The notes below the pieces were generated by a model. It worked only from the letters and a program-made list of their open reading frames with translations. It did no database searches and was not told the DNA's origin. A DNA stretch of 55,745 nt from Streptomyces hygroscopicus subsp. hygroscopicus (GTDB taxonomy: Bacteria; Actinomycetota; Actinomycetes; Streptomycetales; Streptomycetaceae): contig NZ_BBOX01000161.1 of the NCBI RefSeq assembly GCF_001553455.1, positions 1 through 55,745 on the forward strand. Direction: 5' to 3'. Below are positions 26,361 through 35,241 of this stretch, piece by piece. A program made the translations under genes and the position numbers. Position 1 is the stretch's first letter; every line of letters starts with the position of its first letter.

Positions 26361-27671
26361 TCAGTCCGCCGGGTGGTACTCCTCCAGGGTCTTCGCCATG
26401 TCGACGAACCCCTTGCGCACCGCCACCAGCCGGCCGTTCCGCACCACCTGGTAGGTGACGTCCGCGTTGACGATCCGCGAGTAGTTGGGCACGTGCAGGG
26501 TGTCGCCGTAGCCCCAGCGCAGCGTCGGCGTGAGCCCGCCGGTGTCGACCGCGTGTCCGTCGTCCAGGGCGTTGCGCACGGTGCGGGCGCTGATGTCGTC
26601 GGCCCGCAGCGACATCAGGACCGACCGCAGCACGGTGTAGCCGATCCAGGTGGTCTGCGTACCCGGATCGTTCGGGTCGATGCGGTTGTCGTCGAAGGCG
26701 TAGGTGCTGATGACCTTCTTCATGGGGTTCCAGCGCGGATCGTCCGGGGCCGGGTACCAGCCGGTGGCGTAGGTGCCCTCCAGGGGACTGGAACGGCCGC
26801 CGGTGGAGTCGACGAGGGACTGCCGGACGCTGCCCAGGACGGAGGCGATCCGCACCTTCGGATGGTCCTCCTGCACCCGGCGGAAGGAGTCGAAGAAGGT
26901 GCCGGTGCGGTTGCCGAGCGCCGCGGTGACGCAGGATCCGTCCAGCGCCGCGCCCTGGGCGGCGGTGCCGAGCGAGCTGTCGGCGCCGACGCCCTCCAGT
27001 GCGCTGGTGGCCTGCTTGCTGTAGTCGCCCGCGTCCTCGGGGGCGCGGACGTCGTGGGCGGCGTCTCGCCGGCCCGCCCGGAGCCCGGTGTCGAGGAGCT
27101 GGGGCAGCTCGTCGCCCGCGATGGTGTCGGGCCGTACCAGCGCGACGCGCTTGCAGCGGGAGGCCAGCTGGCGGCCGTTGCCCACCAGCAGGGCCGCCTG
27201 GCCGCCGTTGACCGGATAGGAGTACGGGCTGTCGAACTCCTCCTGCGTCAGCCCGTAGCCGCCTATGTAGGGGATGCCGGCGACCTCCAGCGGGGAGATG
27301 AAGGAGCGGCCGTACTGGCTGTAGGAGCCGACGACCGCGACGGCCTTCTCCTCCTGGGCCCGCTGGGCGCAGCGGGCGGCCTGGACGGCGTCGTTGCGCT
27401 CGTTGCAGGTGACGACGTTCAGCTTGCGGCCGTGGATGCCGCCGGAGCCGTTGACCCAGCGGGCGAATGCCTTCGCCATCGCGGGCATGCCCGGCATGTT
27501 GGTGGCCTTGGTGCCCTCGGGGGCCCAGGTCATGACGGTGATGGGCGGGTCTTCGGCGTCGTTCGGCAGCACCGCGCCGCAGCCGGTCAGCACCGACGCG
27601 CCGACCACCGTACACAGGGCCGCCGCGGCGGCTCGGATGGGGCGGGAGGAGGGGCGTCGCCGTCCGGTCAT
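26361..27671 (-). CDS. Extracellular substrate-binding lipoprotein (branched-chain amino-acid type)
   Basis: The 436-residue protein has a lipoprotein signal (RAAAAALCTVVGASVLTGCG, with the lipobox LTGC at about residue 31) and a type I periplasmic-binding fold of the LivJ/ABC receptor kind. Supporting segments are AFARWVNGSGGIHGRKLNVV, VGSYSQYGRSFISPLEVAGI and YVTTGW-like TYATGWYPAPDDPRW. No permease or ATPase lies next to it, so it may be an orphan receptor. The ATG at 27671 opens directly into the signal peptide; upstream in-frame starts would place a long extension before it. Confidence 0.88.
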   Translation of the reverse strand: MTGRRRPSSRPIRAAAAALCTVVGASVLTGCGAVLPNDAEDPPITVMTWAPEGTKATNMPGMPAMAKAFARWVNGSGGIHGRKLNVVTCNERNDAVQAARCAQRAQEEKAVAVVGSYSQYGRSFISPLEVAGIPYIGGYGLTQEEFDSPYSYPVNGGQAALLVGNGRQLASRCKRVALVRPDTIAGDELPQLLDTGLRAGRRDAAHDVRAPEDAGDYSKQATSALEGVGADSSLGTAAQGAALDGSCVTAALGNRTGTFFDSFRRVQEDHPKVRIASVLGSVRQSLVDSTGGRSSPLEGTYATGWYPAPDDPRWNPMKKVISTYAFDDNRIDPNDPGTQTTWIGYTVLRSVLMSLRADDISARTVRNALDDGHAVDTGGLTPTLRWGYGDTLHVPNYSRIVNADVTYQVVRNGRLVAVRKGFVDMAKTLEEYHPAD

Positions 27672-27852
27672 GGCAAGCGAGCCTTGCGCTCCGGGAGGAA
27701 CGGCACGGCTATGACAGGGCAAGGAAGGGTGTCGGGGAGGTGAACACCGGGGGGCCGATACGTCTGCGTGTGTGAAGAACGTACGATCGGTGACTGTGCA
27801 AGGTTCGGAGAACTCTTCCCGTCGTGCCCGTCGCTCGACCACCATGGGAGGC

Positions 27853-28290
27853 ATGCCTGCCAATGACATGCCGTGGTGGCGCTGGCGCACCAATGTGCGC
27901 TCGGCGCTGCACATGCTCTCGGACCCCGTCTTCCAGCAGGAGTGCTGGCTGGCCGGCCAGCCCGGGTACGGGGATGTGACGGACGCCGTCTACCGGCTGG
28001 TCGAGGACACCTGGCTGGACAACTGGTCCGCCGAGAAGTACGTCGGGACGATCTTCCGGGACTCGCAGGAGGCGGCGCTGGTCGATGTCGCCGTGCTCCG
28101 GGTGCTGAGGATCATGCACCAGGTGGGCGCGGACGCCCCGGTCTCGGCCTACCTCGAGCACCACGGCTGGCCGGAGGCGGTCCGGGCGGCCCGCGAGGCC
28201 CATGTGCGGCTCGCCACGAACGACGGCGAGGACCCGGACGCGCCGCCGCGCACCCTGGAAGTACTGGCCATCATGACGCGAGCGGTCTGA
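27853..28290 (+). CDS. Conserved hypothetical protein upstream of purU
   Basis: The roughly 145-residue product is mostly helical and soluble, with SALHMLSDPVFQQECWLAGQ, VYRLVEDTWLDNWSAEKYVG and VSAYLEHHGWPEAVRAAREA. I recognise it only as a conserved actinobacterial protein of unknown function. Starts at GTG 27772, ATG 27844 and ATG 27853 are all in frame; the conserved part begins at MPANDMPWWRWR, so I took 27853, but GGGAGG is then too close to serve as an ideal ribosome-binding site. It is followed 55 bp later by purU, in the same direction. Confidence 0.75.
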   Translation: MPANDMPWWRWRTNVRSALHMLSDPVFQQECWLAGQPGYGDVTDAVYRLVEDTWLDNWSAEKYVGTIFRDSQEAALVDVAVLRVLRIMHQVGADAPVSAYLEHHGWPEAVRAAREAHVRLATNDGEDPDAPPRTLEVLAIMTRAV

Positions 28291-28298
28291 GCGCCGCC

Positions 28299-28337
28299 CG
28301 CGGGTGTGGGACGCTGCCGCCGCGGGTGTGGGACGCT
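28299..28337 (+). repeat. 22-bp direct repeat before purU
   Basis: CGCGGGTGTGGGACGCT occurs twice, at 28299-28315 and 28321-28337 (period 22 bp), filling the short gap before the purU start. Confidence 0.75.
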
Positions 28338-28345
28338 ATGGAGTC

Positions 28346-29215
28346 ATGAGCAAGTCGCATCCTGTCCCCGATCAATACGTGCTGACCCTGTCGTGCCCGG
28401 ACAAGCAGGGCATCGTGCACGCCGTGTCCAGCTATCTCTTCATGACCGGCTGCAACATCGAGGACAGCCAGCAGTTCGGGGACCGCGACACCGGACTCTT
28501 CTTCATGCGGGTGGCCTTCCGCGCCGTCTCCCCGGTGAAGGTGGAGGACCTGCGGGCCAGTTTCGCGGCGGTCGGCGACTCCTTCCAGATGGACTGGGCG
28601 ATCCACCGCGCCGATCAGAAGATGCGCGTCCTGATCATGGTCAGCAAGTTCGGGCACTGTCTGAACGACCTCCTCTTCCGGTCGCGGATCGGGGCGCTGC
28701 CGGTCGAGATCGCCGCGGTGGTCTCCAACCACACCGACTTCGAGGAGCTGGTGGGCTCCTACGGGATCCCGTTCCACCACATCCCCGTGACGAAGGACAC
28801 CAAGCGGGAGGCCGAGGCCCGGCTGCTGGACCTGGTGCGCGCGGAACACGTCGAACTGGTGGTGCTGGCCCGCTACATGCAGGTGCTCTCCGACGACCTG
28901 TGCAAGGAGCTGTCGGGCCGGATCATCAACATCCACCACAGCTTCCTCCCGAGTTTCAAGGGCGCCAAGCCGTACCACCAGGCGCATGCGCGCGGGGTGA
29001 AGCTGATCGGCGCCACGGCCCACTACGTGACCGCCGACCTGGACGAGGGCCCCATCATCGAGCAGGAGGTCGAGCGCGTCGGCCATGAGCTGACCCCGGA
29101 CCAGCTGGTGGCGGTCGGCCGCGACGTGGAGTGCCAGGCGCTGGCCCGCGCGGTGAAGTGGCACAGCGAGCGCCGGGTGCTGCTCAACGGCCACCGGACG
29201 GTCGTCTTCGGCTGA
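28346..29215 (+). CDS. purU: Formyltetrahydrofolate deformylase
   Basis: The 289-residue enzyme hydrolyses 10-formyltetrahydrofolate to formate and tetrahydrofolate, feeding purine synthesis and balancing one-carbon pools. An N-terminal ACT domain (residues 1-85, YVLTLSCPDKQGIVHAVSSY) precedes the formyltransferase-like domain (VLIMVSKFGHCLNDLLFR). Catalytic-type motifs are IINIHHSFLPSFKGAKPYHQ and GATAHYVTADLDEGPIIEQ, which contain the conserved Asn/His/Asp set. The ATG at 28346 gives the family length. There is no obvious riboswitch upstream. Confidence 0.95.
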   Translation: MSKSHPVPDQYVLTLSCPDKQGIVHAVSSYLFMTGCNIEDSQQFGDRDTGLFFMRVAFRAVSPVKVEDLRASFAAVGDSFQMDWAIHRADQKMRVLIMVSKFGHCLNDLLFRSRIGALPVEIAAVVSNHTDFEELVGSYGIPFHHIPVTKDTKREAEARLLDLVRAEHVELVVLARYMQVLSDDLCKELSGRIINIHHSFLPSFKGAKPYHQAHARGVKLIGATAHYVTADLDEGPIIEQEVERVGHELTPDQLVAVGRDVECQALARAVKWHSERRVLLNGHRTVVFG

Positions 29216-29219
29216 CCCG

Positions 29220-29500
29220 GTCTGCCGGACTGCCGCGCTCCGCGGGGCTGGGGCTGGGGCTGCTCTGCGGGGCTGGGGCTGCTCCGGCGCGGCTCCGGCG
29301 CGGCGGCCTGCGCTGGTACGGCGCCACCGCCTGGGGCCGTTGGGGCGCTTGGTTTGTGGGGTCTGGTTCGTCGGGGTCCGGGTTCGTGGGGCTTCGGTCC
29401 GTTGGGCTCTCGGTTCGTAGGGGTCCGGTTGGTTGGGGGCGCTTGGTTCGTGGGGCCTGAGTCCGGTGGGCTCTCGGTTCGTTGGGGCCCCGGTTCGTTG
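29220..29500. repeat. Degenerate G/T-rich repeats downstream of purU
   Basis: The convergent spacer contains short repeats such as GGGGCTGGGGCTGCTC and then a longer degenerate series built on GGTCCGGTTCGTTGGGG and GGGCTCTCGGTTCGT. No gene is called. Confidence 0.75.
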
Positions 29501-29523
29501 GGGCCCCGGTTTGTCCGGGGCCC
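29501..29523. terminator. 9-bp terminator hairpin after purU
   Basis: GGGCCCCGG (29501-29509) pairs perfectly with CCGGGGCCC (29515-29523) across TTTGT, located between purU and the convergent anti-sigma gene. Confidence 0.6.
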
Positions 29524-29546
29524 GTCCGGTCCTCGGGGTCCGGTCC

Positions 29547-31493
29547 TCAGAGGCGGGACAGGGACGCGGTGGCGAAGAGCACGTCCCGGATCGCCTCGGT
29601 GTCGCCGGACAGGCCAGCCGCCGCCTCCTGCGGTGGCACATGTCCGGACGCCAGCAGGTAGAACGCCTCCTGGTCCAGCGCGATCGTCGCCACCGCCTCC
29701 TCCGGTGAGGCCGTCGCCGCCGGGGAGTCCAGCGGGATGTACCAGTCGCCGCCACCGGTGCCCTCGACCTGGAGGTGGAGCGTACGGCCCGGGGTGCCCG
29801 CCTCGACCAGCCGGCGGGGCGGGGCCGCGAGCCCGGCCCGGCGCCGCGCGGCCAGCGTCTCCGGAAGCAGCCGGGCACACAGGTCGATCATGGCTTTGAG
29901 GTGGGCGGAGGCCGGTGGTTCATAGGGGTAGTCGATGGCCTCGGCGATGTCCACGGCGTGCACCCAGCACGCGAAGGCGCGGTCCAGGAACGCGTCGCGG
30001 ACCGGCAGCGCGAACTCCCCGTACGGCACGTCGCGATCCGCGACCCCGCGCCCGGCGAAGGACACCGTACGGACCAGGGCGTGGCCCTGTTCGCGCCACA
30101 ACTCCCGCACCGCACCCGGCGGACCGGAGCCGTACGCGGCGCCCGGCTCGTGGTGCCAGTACGCCTCCGTACGCGCCAGGGGCGGGCCCGGGGCGTCGGC
30201 GCCCAGCGGGTCGGGGAGGCCGAGGGAGGCGGCGACGATGCCGTCCACCACCATCAGATGGCCGATCACCCCGGCGACGGTGGTGTCCCGGCCGGTGGGC
30301 CGCCTCCCGTCGAACCACTTGAGCCGCACCGGCGTACGCCACTCGGCCTCACCCATGTCGATCAGCAGCGCGTCCAGCCGGGCGGCCTCCGCGTCGTACG
30401 CACCGGCCCAGCCGGGCACGGGTATCCGGGCCGGGCGGCGGCCCAGACAGCCCGCGAGCACCCGGGAGCGGAGCATCGGGTCGAGGTCCAGGCTGTGCTC
30501 GGTGTGCAGCAGCCCGACCGCGTCGCGCAGCCGCAGCGCCTCCTCGGCACAGGAGGGACAGTGGTTGAGATGCGCCTCCACGGCGGCGGTCTCCTCCTGC
30601 GAACACGCGGTCAGCGCCCAGGCCCCGAGCAGCGATCGGAGCAGATCGTGCGAGAGCGGGTGGGCCCCCGAGGGCGTGGGCGCGGCCAGCGGCGTGGCTG
30701 GTGGCAGGGGTGCGGAAGCGGCAGGTTCCGGTTCCGGTTCGGGCGCGGACGCGGGCTCTGGGTCAGGTCCCGGTCCCGGGCCAGGCCCCGGGCCGGTGCC
30801 GGGGCCGGGGCGGGGCTCGGACGTGGGGTCCGGTTCCGATTCCGGGCGGGGGCCGGGGCGCGGTTCGGACGTGGGGTCCGGTTCCGGGCCCGGCACAGAG
30901 CCCGGTCTGGGTCCCGGTTCCGGGTCGGGTGCCGACTCCGGGCCGCCGGGCTGCGGTTCCTGGCCAGGTGCCGACTCCGGGCCGGGCTGCGGTCCGAGTA
31001 GTGGTTTCTGGCCGGGGGGCGACTCCGGGCCGGGCGCGCGCTCCAGGGCGGGCGCGCGCTCCGGGCCGGGCGCGCGCTCCGGGCCGGGCGCGGGCTCCTG
31101 CCTGGGGCGCGGTTTCCGGCCGGGCGCCGGTTCCGGTGTGCGTTCCGTGGGGGTCTCGTCCGCCATGGGTGGGCGCGGGGCCGGGATTCCGCCCTCCAGC
31201 GCGCTCGGCCAGCGGCCGCTGTCCTCTGCGGCCGGACGCGGCGGGGGTATGCGTGGTGGCCCGGCGGGGCCGGACGGCAGGTCCGGTTCGCTGCCCCGTC
31301 CGGGCCCGTTTCTCCCGTCTCCGGGTCCGCCTCTCCCGTCTCGCCCGTCTCGCCCGTCTGCGGGTCCGGCGGCCTCCCAGTCGCCGGGACCGGAGACCTC
31401 CCCGGCGCCGAGACCAGAGATCTCCCCGTCTCCGGGTCCGGAGGGCTCGCCGAAGGCGTCGTCGTACGGGTCCGGCCCGCCGCGCCCGGTCAC
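29547..31493 (-). CDS. Zinc-finger anti-sigma factor / maleylpyruvate-isomerase-domain protein with long repeat N-terminus
   Basis: The 648-residue protein has three parts. Residues 1-275 are low-complexity Pro/Glu/Gly/Ala repeats (PEPG, PGPERAPGPE, SEPDPTSEPRPG). Residues about 280-345 form a zinc anti-sigma (ZAS) region with the H-x3-C-x2-C motif HLNHCPSC. Residues about 350-560 form a mycothiol-dependent maleylpyruvate-isomerase-like domain, with GHLMVVDGIVAASLGLPDPL and FLDRAFACWVHAVDIAEAID. It overlaps the sigma-factor stop (GTG at 31493), so it is almost certainly the cognate anti-sigma factor, binding the sigma factor and releasing it in response to a signal at the zinc site. The repeat region is unusual for the family and may be disordered. 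Confidence 0.82.
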   Translation of the reverse strand: MTGRGGPDPYDDAFGEPSGPGDGEISGLGAGEVSGPGDWEAAGPADGRDGRDGRGGPGDGRNGPGRGSEPDLPSGPAGPPRIPPPRPAAEDSGRWPSALEGGIPAPRPPMADETPTERTPEPAPGRKPRPRQEPAPGPERAPGPERAPALERAPGPESPPGQKPLLGPQPGPESAPGQEPQPGGPESAPDPEPGPRPGSVPGPEPDPTSEPRPGPRPESEPDPTSEPRPGPGTGPGPGPGPGPDPEPASAPEPEPEPAASAPLPPATPLAAPTPSGAHPLSHDLLRSLLGAWALTACSQEETAAVEAHLNHCPSCAEEALRLRDAVGLLHTEHSLDLDPMLRSRVLAGCLGRRPARIPVPGWAGAYDAEAARLDALLIDMGEAEWRTPVRLKWFDGRRPTGRDTTVAGVIGHLMVVDGIVAASLGLPDPLGADAPGPPLARTEAYWHHEPGAAYGSGPPGAVRELWREQGHALVRTVSFAGRGVADRDVPYGEFALPVRDAFLDRAFACWVHAVDIAEAIDYPYEPPASAHLKAMIDLCARLLPETLAARRRAGLAAPPRRLVEAGTPGRTLHLQVEGTGGGDWYIPLDSPAATASPEEAVATIALDQEAFYLLASGHVPPQEAAAGLSGDTEAIRDVLFATASLSRL

Positions 31494-32068
31494 AGCGCCC
31501 GTCCGTAGCCGGGAGGCGAGACCGCGCGGGGCGGTTGGACATGGGCCGTGGACAGCAGCTGGAGGCCCAGCCGGAGGCGGCGCCTGGCCTCGTCCTCGGT
31601 CACCCCGAGGGCGGCCGCGGCCTGGCGGTAGTCGCGGCGGTCGAAGTAGGCGAGCTCCAGGGCGGCGCGCAGCGGGGCGGGCATCGAGGTGACGATGTAG
31701 TCGGCGCGGGCGGCCACGGACGCCTCGCGGATCCGTTCCTCCATGGCCTCGGCCGTGAGCGTGCCCCCGTCGGCCGAGGCGGTCTGGACGGTGCGCAGCC
31801 GGTGCACCGCCTGGTGGTGGGTGAGCATGGCGATCCAGGCGCGCAGCGAGCCCTGCTGGGGGTCGTAGGCGTCCGGGTTCTCCCAGACGTAGCCGAAGAC
31901 CTCACGGGTGACGCGGTCGGCCGCCGCGTCGTCCTCCAGCACCCGGTGCGCCAAATTGTGAACAAGTGACGCGAATCGGTCATAGAGCTCGGCGAGTGCG
32001 GCCGCTTCGCCGCGTGCGAGGCGCTGCTGCATCCTGCGGTCCCAGCGGGGCGGTGCGTCATTCGCCAT
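31490..32068 (-). CDS. ECF-type RNA polymerase sigma factor
   Basis: The 192-residue protein has region 2 (AALAELYDRFASLVHNLAHR, VFGYVWENPDAYDPQQGSLR) and region 4 (AALELAYFDRRDYRQAAAAL, GVTEDEARRRLRLGLQLLST), so it is an extracytoplasmic-function type sigma factor. The ATG at 32068 follows GGGGGCC. In-frame starts at 32125 (ATG) and 32152 (GTG) would add 19 or 28 residues (including VGIVPGEPVGLLGNGG), which may be conserved in relatives, so the longer form is possible. It is translationally coupled to the anti-sigma gene. Confidence 0.9.
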   Translation of the reverse strand: MANDAPPRWDRRMQQRLARGEAAALAELYDRFASLVHNLAHRVLEDDAAADRVTREVFGYVWENPDAYDPQQGSLRAWIAMLTHHQAVHRLRTVQTASADGGTLTAEAMEERIREASVAARADYIVTSMPAPLRAALELAYFDRRDYRQAAAALGVTEDEARRRLRLGLQLLSTAHVQPPRAVSPPGYGRAL

Positions 32069-32364
32069 GCGGCCCCCATTCCCGAGTAGTCCGACCGGCT
32101 CTCCAGGCACTATGCCCACGTTCATATCGAATGTAGTGCCGGTCGCTGCCACAACACGCGTCCATCAGGCAAAGTGCGCGGGAACCGGGCCGCGCATGGT
32201 ATTGACCCGCTCACTTTGCGCAGGATCGGGGAGACGAAACGCTTCGGCGCGGCATAGGGTCGTCCCTCAAGGCGTATGCCTGGGGGAGTTTCATGCGCGG
32301 ACGGGCGGGCAGCCGCCCGGGAACAGCAAATTCCGGTTAGCGGCGAGCGAAGGGCTTCGGGCGC

Positions 32365-32757
32365 GTGACGTTGAAGGTGATGGAGGACCGGCGGGGGGAG
32401 TGGGTCGTTCTCCAGGTCTCGGGGGAGATGGACCTGGTGACCTCGCCCGCAGTCCGGCAGCACGTCCACGACGCGGTCGCCGAGGGCCGCCACTGGCTGG
32501 TCCTGGACCTCTCGGAGGTCCGGTTCTGCGATTCCAGCGGGGTCGGCGTGCTGATCGCGGCGCGTCGGCTGATGCGGTCGTGCTCCGGGCGGCTGCGGCT
32601 GATCCTGCCGCCGCAGGGCGCCGCACACGGTTCGCATGTGCACCGGGTGCTGGCGGCCCTGGGCGTGCGTCGGCTCTTCGACGTCTATCCCGACCTGGGC
32701 GCGGCCACGGAGCCGGCCGAGGAGGAAGAGGACGCGGTCGATCCGCTGTCGGCCTAG
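32365..32757 (+). CDS. STAS-domain anti-sigma factor antagonist
   Basis: The 130-residue protein is a single STAS domain of the SpoIIAA/BldG/RsbV type: GEWVVLQVSGEMDLVTSPAV, VLDLSEVRFCDSSGVGVLIA. CDSSG carries the serine that is normally phosphorylated by a partner anti-sigma kinase, switching sigma-factor release. The last 15 residues are acidic. It is divergent from the ECF sigma gene with about 300 bp between starts. No anti-sigma kinase (HATPase, RsbW-like) is adjacent. GTG 32365 is used; ATG 32380 is an alternative. Confidence 0.9.
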   Translation: MTLKVMEDRRGEWVVLQVSGEMDLVTSPAVRQHVHDAVAEGRHWLVLDLSEVRFCDSSGVGVLIAARRLMRSCSGRLRLILPPQGAAHGSHVHRVLAALGVRRLFDVYPDLGAATEPAEEEEDAVDPLSA

Positions 32758-32845
32758 AAGGCTCATCAGGGGCTCGGGGTTCTGGCCCCGCCGCTCACGC
32801 GGTGGTCCTCACGAGCCTCCGGGGGCCTTCCCGGCCTGATTCCGT

Positions 32846-34576
32846 TCACGACGGTCCCGTGGCGCGCGGGGTCGTGGGGAAGTCGGCCCGTACGACGAAG
32901 CCGCCCTCTTCCGTGGGCCCCGCCTCCAGCGTGCCGCCCAGCAACTGTGCGCGCTCCCGCAGCCCGACCAGACCGTGTCCGCCGCTCGGCAGCCCCGGGG
33001 CCACGGCGGAGGCGTCGGGCGGACCGTTGCGCACCTCGATCCGCAGCCCCCGCGTCTCCTCCTCCCCGGGCGCCCTTCCTCCGGCCCCTCCCGGCGTCTC
33101 CGGCGCTCCCGGCGCTCCCGGCGCTCCCGGTGCTTCCGGCGCTCCCGCATCTTCCGCCTCGGGGGCGTCCACCCGCACCGTCACCCGTGCCCCGGGCGCG
33201 TGCTTGCGGACGTTGGTCAGCGCCTCCTGAACGATGCGGAAGGCGGCCCGTTCCACCGCCTCCGGATGGCCCTGCCGCCGCGCCGCGCCGTCCGTCTCGT
33301 AGCGGACGTCCAGCGCGCTGAGTTCGATCAGCCGGGGCAGGTCCGCCAGCCGGGGCTGGGGGGTCAGCTCTTCGTGGTCACCGCCCGCCGCGCGCAGGAT
33401 GCCGACCATGTGGCGGAGTTCGTCCAGGGTGCGCACGGACAGCTCGCGGATCGTCCGCGCGCCCTCCCGCGCCTTCGCGTCCTCCGCGCTGATCTGCACC
33501 GCCCCTGCCTGCAGGCTGATCAGGCTGACCTGATGGGCGACCACGTCGTGCATCTCGCGGGCGAGCCGGGCGCGTTCGGTGGCCAGCACCTGCTCGGCGA
33601 TCAGCTCGTCCGCGTGGCGGCGGCTGCGGGTCAGGTCCTCGATCCGGGCGGCGAGTTCGCCCCGCGTGCGCACCAGGAGGCCCAGCGCGATGGGGCCCAC
33701 CGAGGTGACGCAGGCGTCGATCAGGGTGAGGGTGTTCTCCCGGTAGGCGGTCGGCTCGAAGTCGGAGACCGGCCAGGGGATGAAGTGCGCGGCGGCCAGC
33801 AGCAGTGCGGAGATCCACAACAGCCACCGGTCGGGGCGGCATCGGGCCACCGTGTAGAGGGCGATCATCGGCGCGAACCAGACGTAGCCGATGAGGATGC
33901 CCGGCAGCGTGACCAGGAAGACCAGGGCGGGCAGCCGCCGACGCACCAGCAGCGCGGCCGCCGCCACCAGCGAGACGTTCAGCTCCAGGCCGAGGGTGAC
34001 GCCGTTGACGAGCAGCGCGTCGGCCACCGCGAGGAGGACGGGGACGATCAGCGAGCCCCAGCGCACCGCCCAGCGCACCGCCCAGCGCGGCAGCCGCCGC
34101 CGGGCGGTCCGGGCGGGCGGCGGGGACGAGGGACGTCCGGGCGGCGGGGCCGGGGAGGCGCCCGGCCCGCCCACAGACGCAGTCCGGGACGTACTTGGGA
34201 ACGTGCTCCGGGACGCGCTTCCGGGCGTGCTCCCGGGCGTGCTCCGGGACGTGCTCCCGGATGGGTTCCCGGAGGCGCCATTCCCGGATGTATCCCGGGA
34301 CGTGTCCCCGGACGTATTCCGGGACGCGCTCCCGGGCGCGCTTCGGGACGGGCCTCCGGAAGCATCCCCGGACGCGCTTGGCGACGCATTCCCGGACGTA
34401 TCCCGGGACGTACTCCCGGGCGTACCCCGGCACGTGTCCCCGGACGCGCTCTCGGACGTACCCGCAGACACATCCCGAGACGCGCCCCCGGACGTATCCC
34501 GAGACGCGCTCCCGGACGCATTCAGAGACGCACCCCCGGGCGCACCCCAGGGCGAAGGCGGTGGTGAGACGGTCAT
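32846..34576 (-). CDS. Two-component sensor histidine kinase (NarL-partner type) with repeat N-terminus
   Basis: The 576-residue kinase starts with about 140 residues of Ser/Gly/Thr/Arg repeats (TSRDTSG, GSASRST, encoded by a degenerate GGACGCGCTCCCGGG-type DNA repeat). Membrane helices at about 165-285 follow, then a HisKA_3 dimerisation domain with the phospho-acceptor in AREMHDVVAHQVSLISLQAG at about residue 342. The HATPase_c domain shows RIVQEALTNVRKHAPGARVT and GGHGLVGLRERAQLLGG. Between these ATPase motifs lies a GAPGAPGAPGAPE insert. The start overlaps the response-regulator stop (ATGA), so the pair forms one operon. Stimulus unknown. Confidence 0.88.
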   Translation of the reverse strand: MTVSPPPSPWGAPGGASLNASGSASRDTSGGASRDVSAGTSESASGDTCRGTPGSTSRDTSGNASPSASGDASGGPSRSAPGSASRNTSGDTSRDTSGNGASGNPSGSTSRSTPGSTPGSASRSTFPSTSRTASVGGPGASPAPPPGRPSSPPPARTARRRLPRWAVRWAVRWGSLIVPVLLAVADALLVNGVTLGLELNVSLVAAAALLVRRRLPALVFLVTLPGILIGYVWFAPMIALYTVARCRPDRWLLWISALLLAAAHFIPWPVSDFEPTAYRENTLTLIDACVTSVGPIALGLLVRTRGELAARIEDLTRSRRHADELIAEQVLATERARLAREMHDVVAHQVSLISLQAGAVQISAEDAKAREGARTIRELSVRTLDELRHMVGILRAAGGDHEELTPQPRLADLPRLIELSALDVRYETDGAARRQGHPEAVERAAFRIVQEALTNVRKHAPGARVTVRVDAPEAEDAGAPEAPGAPGAPGAPETPGGAGGRAPGEEETRGLRIEVRNGPPDASAVAPGLPSGGHGLVGLRERAQLLGGTLEAGPTEEGGFVVRADFPTTPRATGPS

Positions 34577-35241
34577 CGGGCGCCGCCTATCGGGGGCCTG
34601 CTGGTGACGAGCCCCGCGCGGTCGGCGACGATCGCCGCCTGGACGCGGTTGAGGCCGCCCAGTTTGCCCAGCACCGCCCGCACATGGTCCTTGACGGTGC
34701 TGGGCGCCAGCCCCATCCGGTCGGCGATCTGCGGATTGGCCAGCCCCTCGCCCAGCAGCGCCAGCACCTCGCGTTCGCGCGGGGTGAGCGCCTCGACGGC
34801 CTCGGCGGCCGTCGCCTCCGCCTCGGCGGCGAGATAGCCGCCGATCACGGCGCGGGTGACGGCCGGGTCGAGGACGCTGCCGCCTTCCGCGAGGGTGCGC
34901 ACGGCCCGTACGAGCTGTTCCGGATCGGTGTCCTTGAGCAGGAACCCGGCGGCCCCGGCGCGCAGCGCCGCCGCGAGGTACTCCTGGACGTCGAAGGTGG
35001 TGAGCATCGCCACGGCGGGGGAGCGGGGCGCGGCCCGCAGCTGTCTGAGGACGGTGAGCCCGTCGGCGTCCGGCATGCGGATGTCGAGGAGCACCACATC
35101 GGCCCGGCTGCCGAGCACCGTGTCCACCGCGGAGGCTCCGGAACACTCGGCGACCACCTCGATGTCCGGGGCCGTGCCCAGGATCAGCCGCAGACCGGAC
35201 CGTACGAGCGCCTCGTCATCCACCACAGCAACACGGATCAC
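34573..35241 (-). CDS. NarL/LuxR-family response regulator
   Basis: The 222-residue regulator has an N-terminal receiver domain (VAVVDDEALVRSGLRLIL; phospho-acceptor Asp in VVLLDIRMPDADGLTVL; AMLTTFDVQEYLAAALRAGA) and a C-terminal LuxR helix-turn-helix (LTPREREVLALLGEGLANPQ, STVKDHVRAVLGKLGG). It starts with GTG at 35241 and is translationally coupled to the sensor kinase downstream. It would be phosphorylated by that kinase and bind DNA as a dimer. The upstream region (35242-35641) carries several hairpins but no clear operator. Confidence 0.94.
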   Translation of the reverse strand: MIRVAVVDDEALVRSGLRLILGTAPDIEVVAECSGASAVDTVLGSRADVVLLDIRMPDADGLTVLRQLRAAPRSPAVAMLTTFDVQEYLAAALRAGAAGFLLKDTDPEQLVRAVRTLAEGGSVLDPAVTRAVIGGYLAAEAEATAAEAVEALTPREREVLALLGEGLANPQIADRMGLAPSTVKDHVRAVLGKLGGLNRVQAAIVADRAGLVTSRPPIGGAR

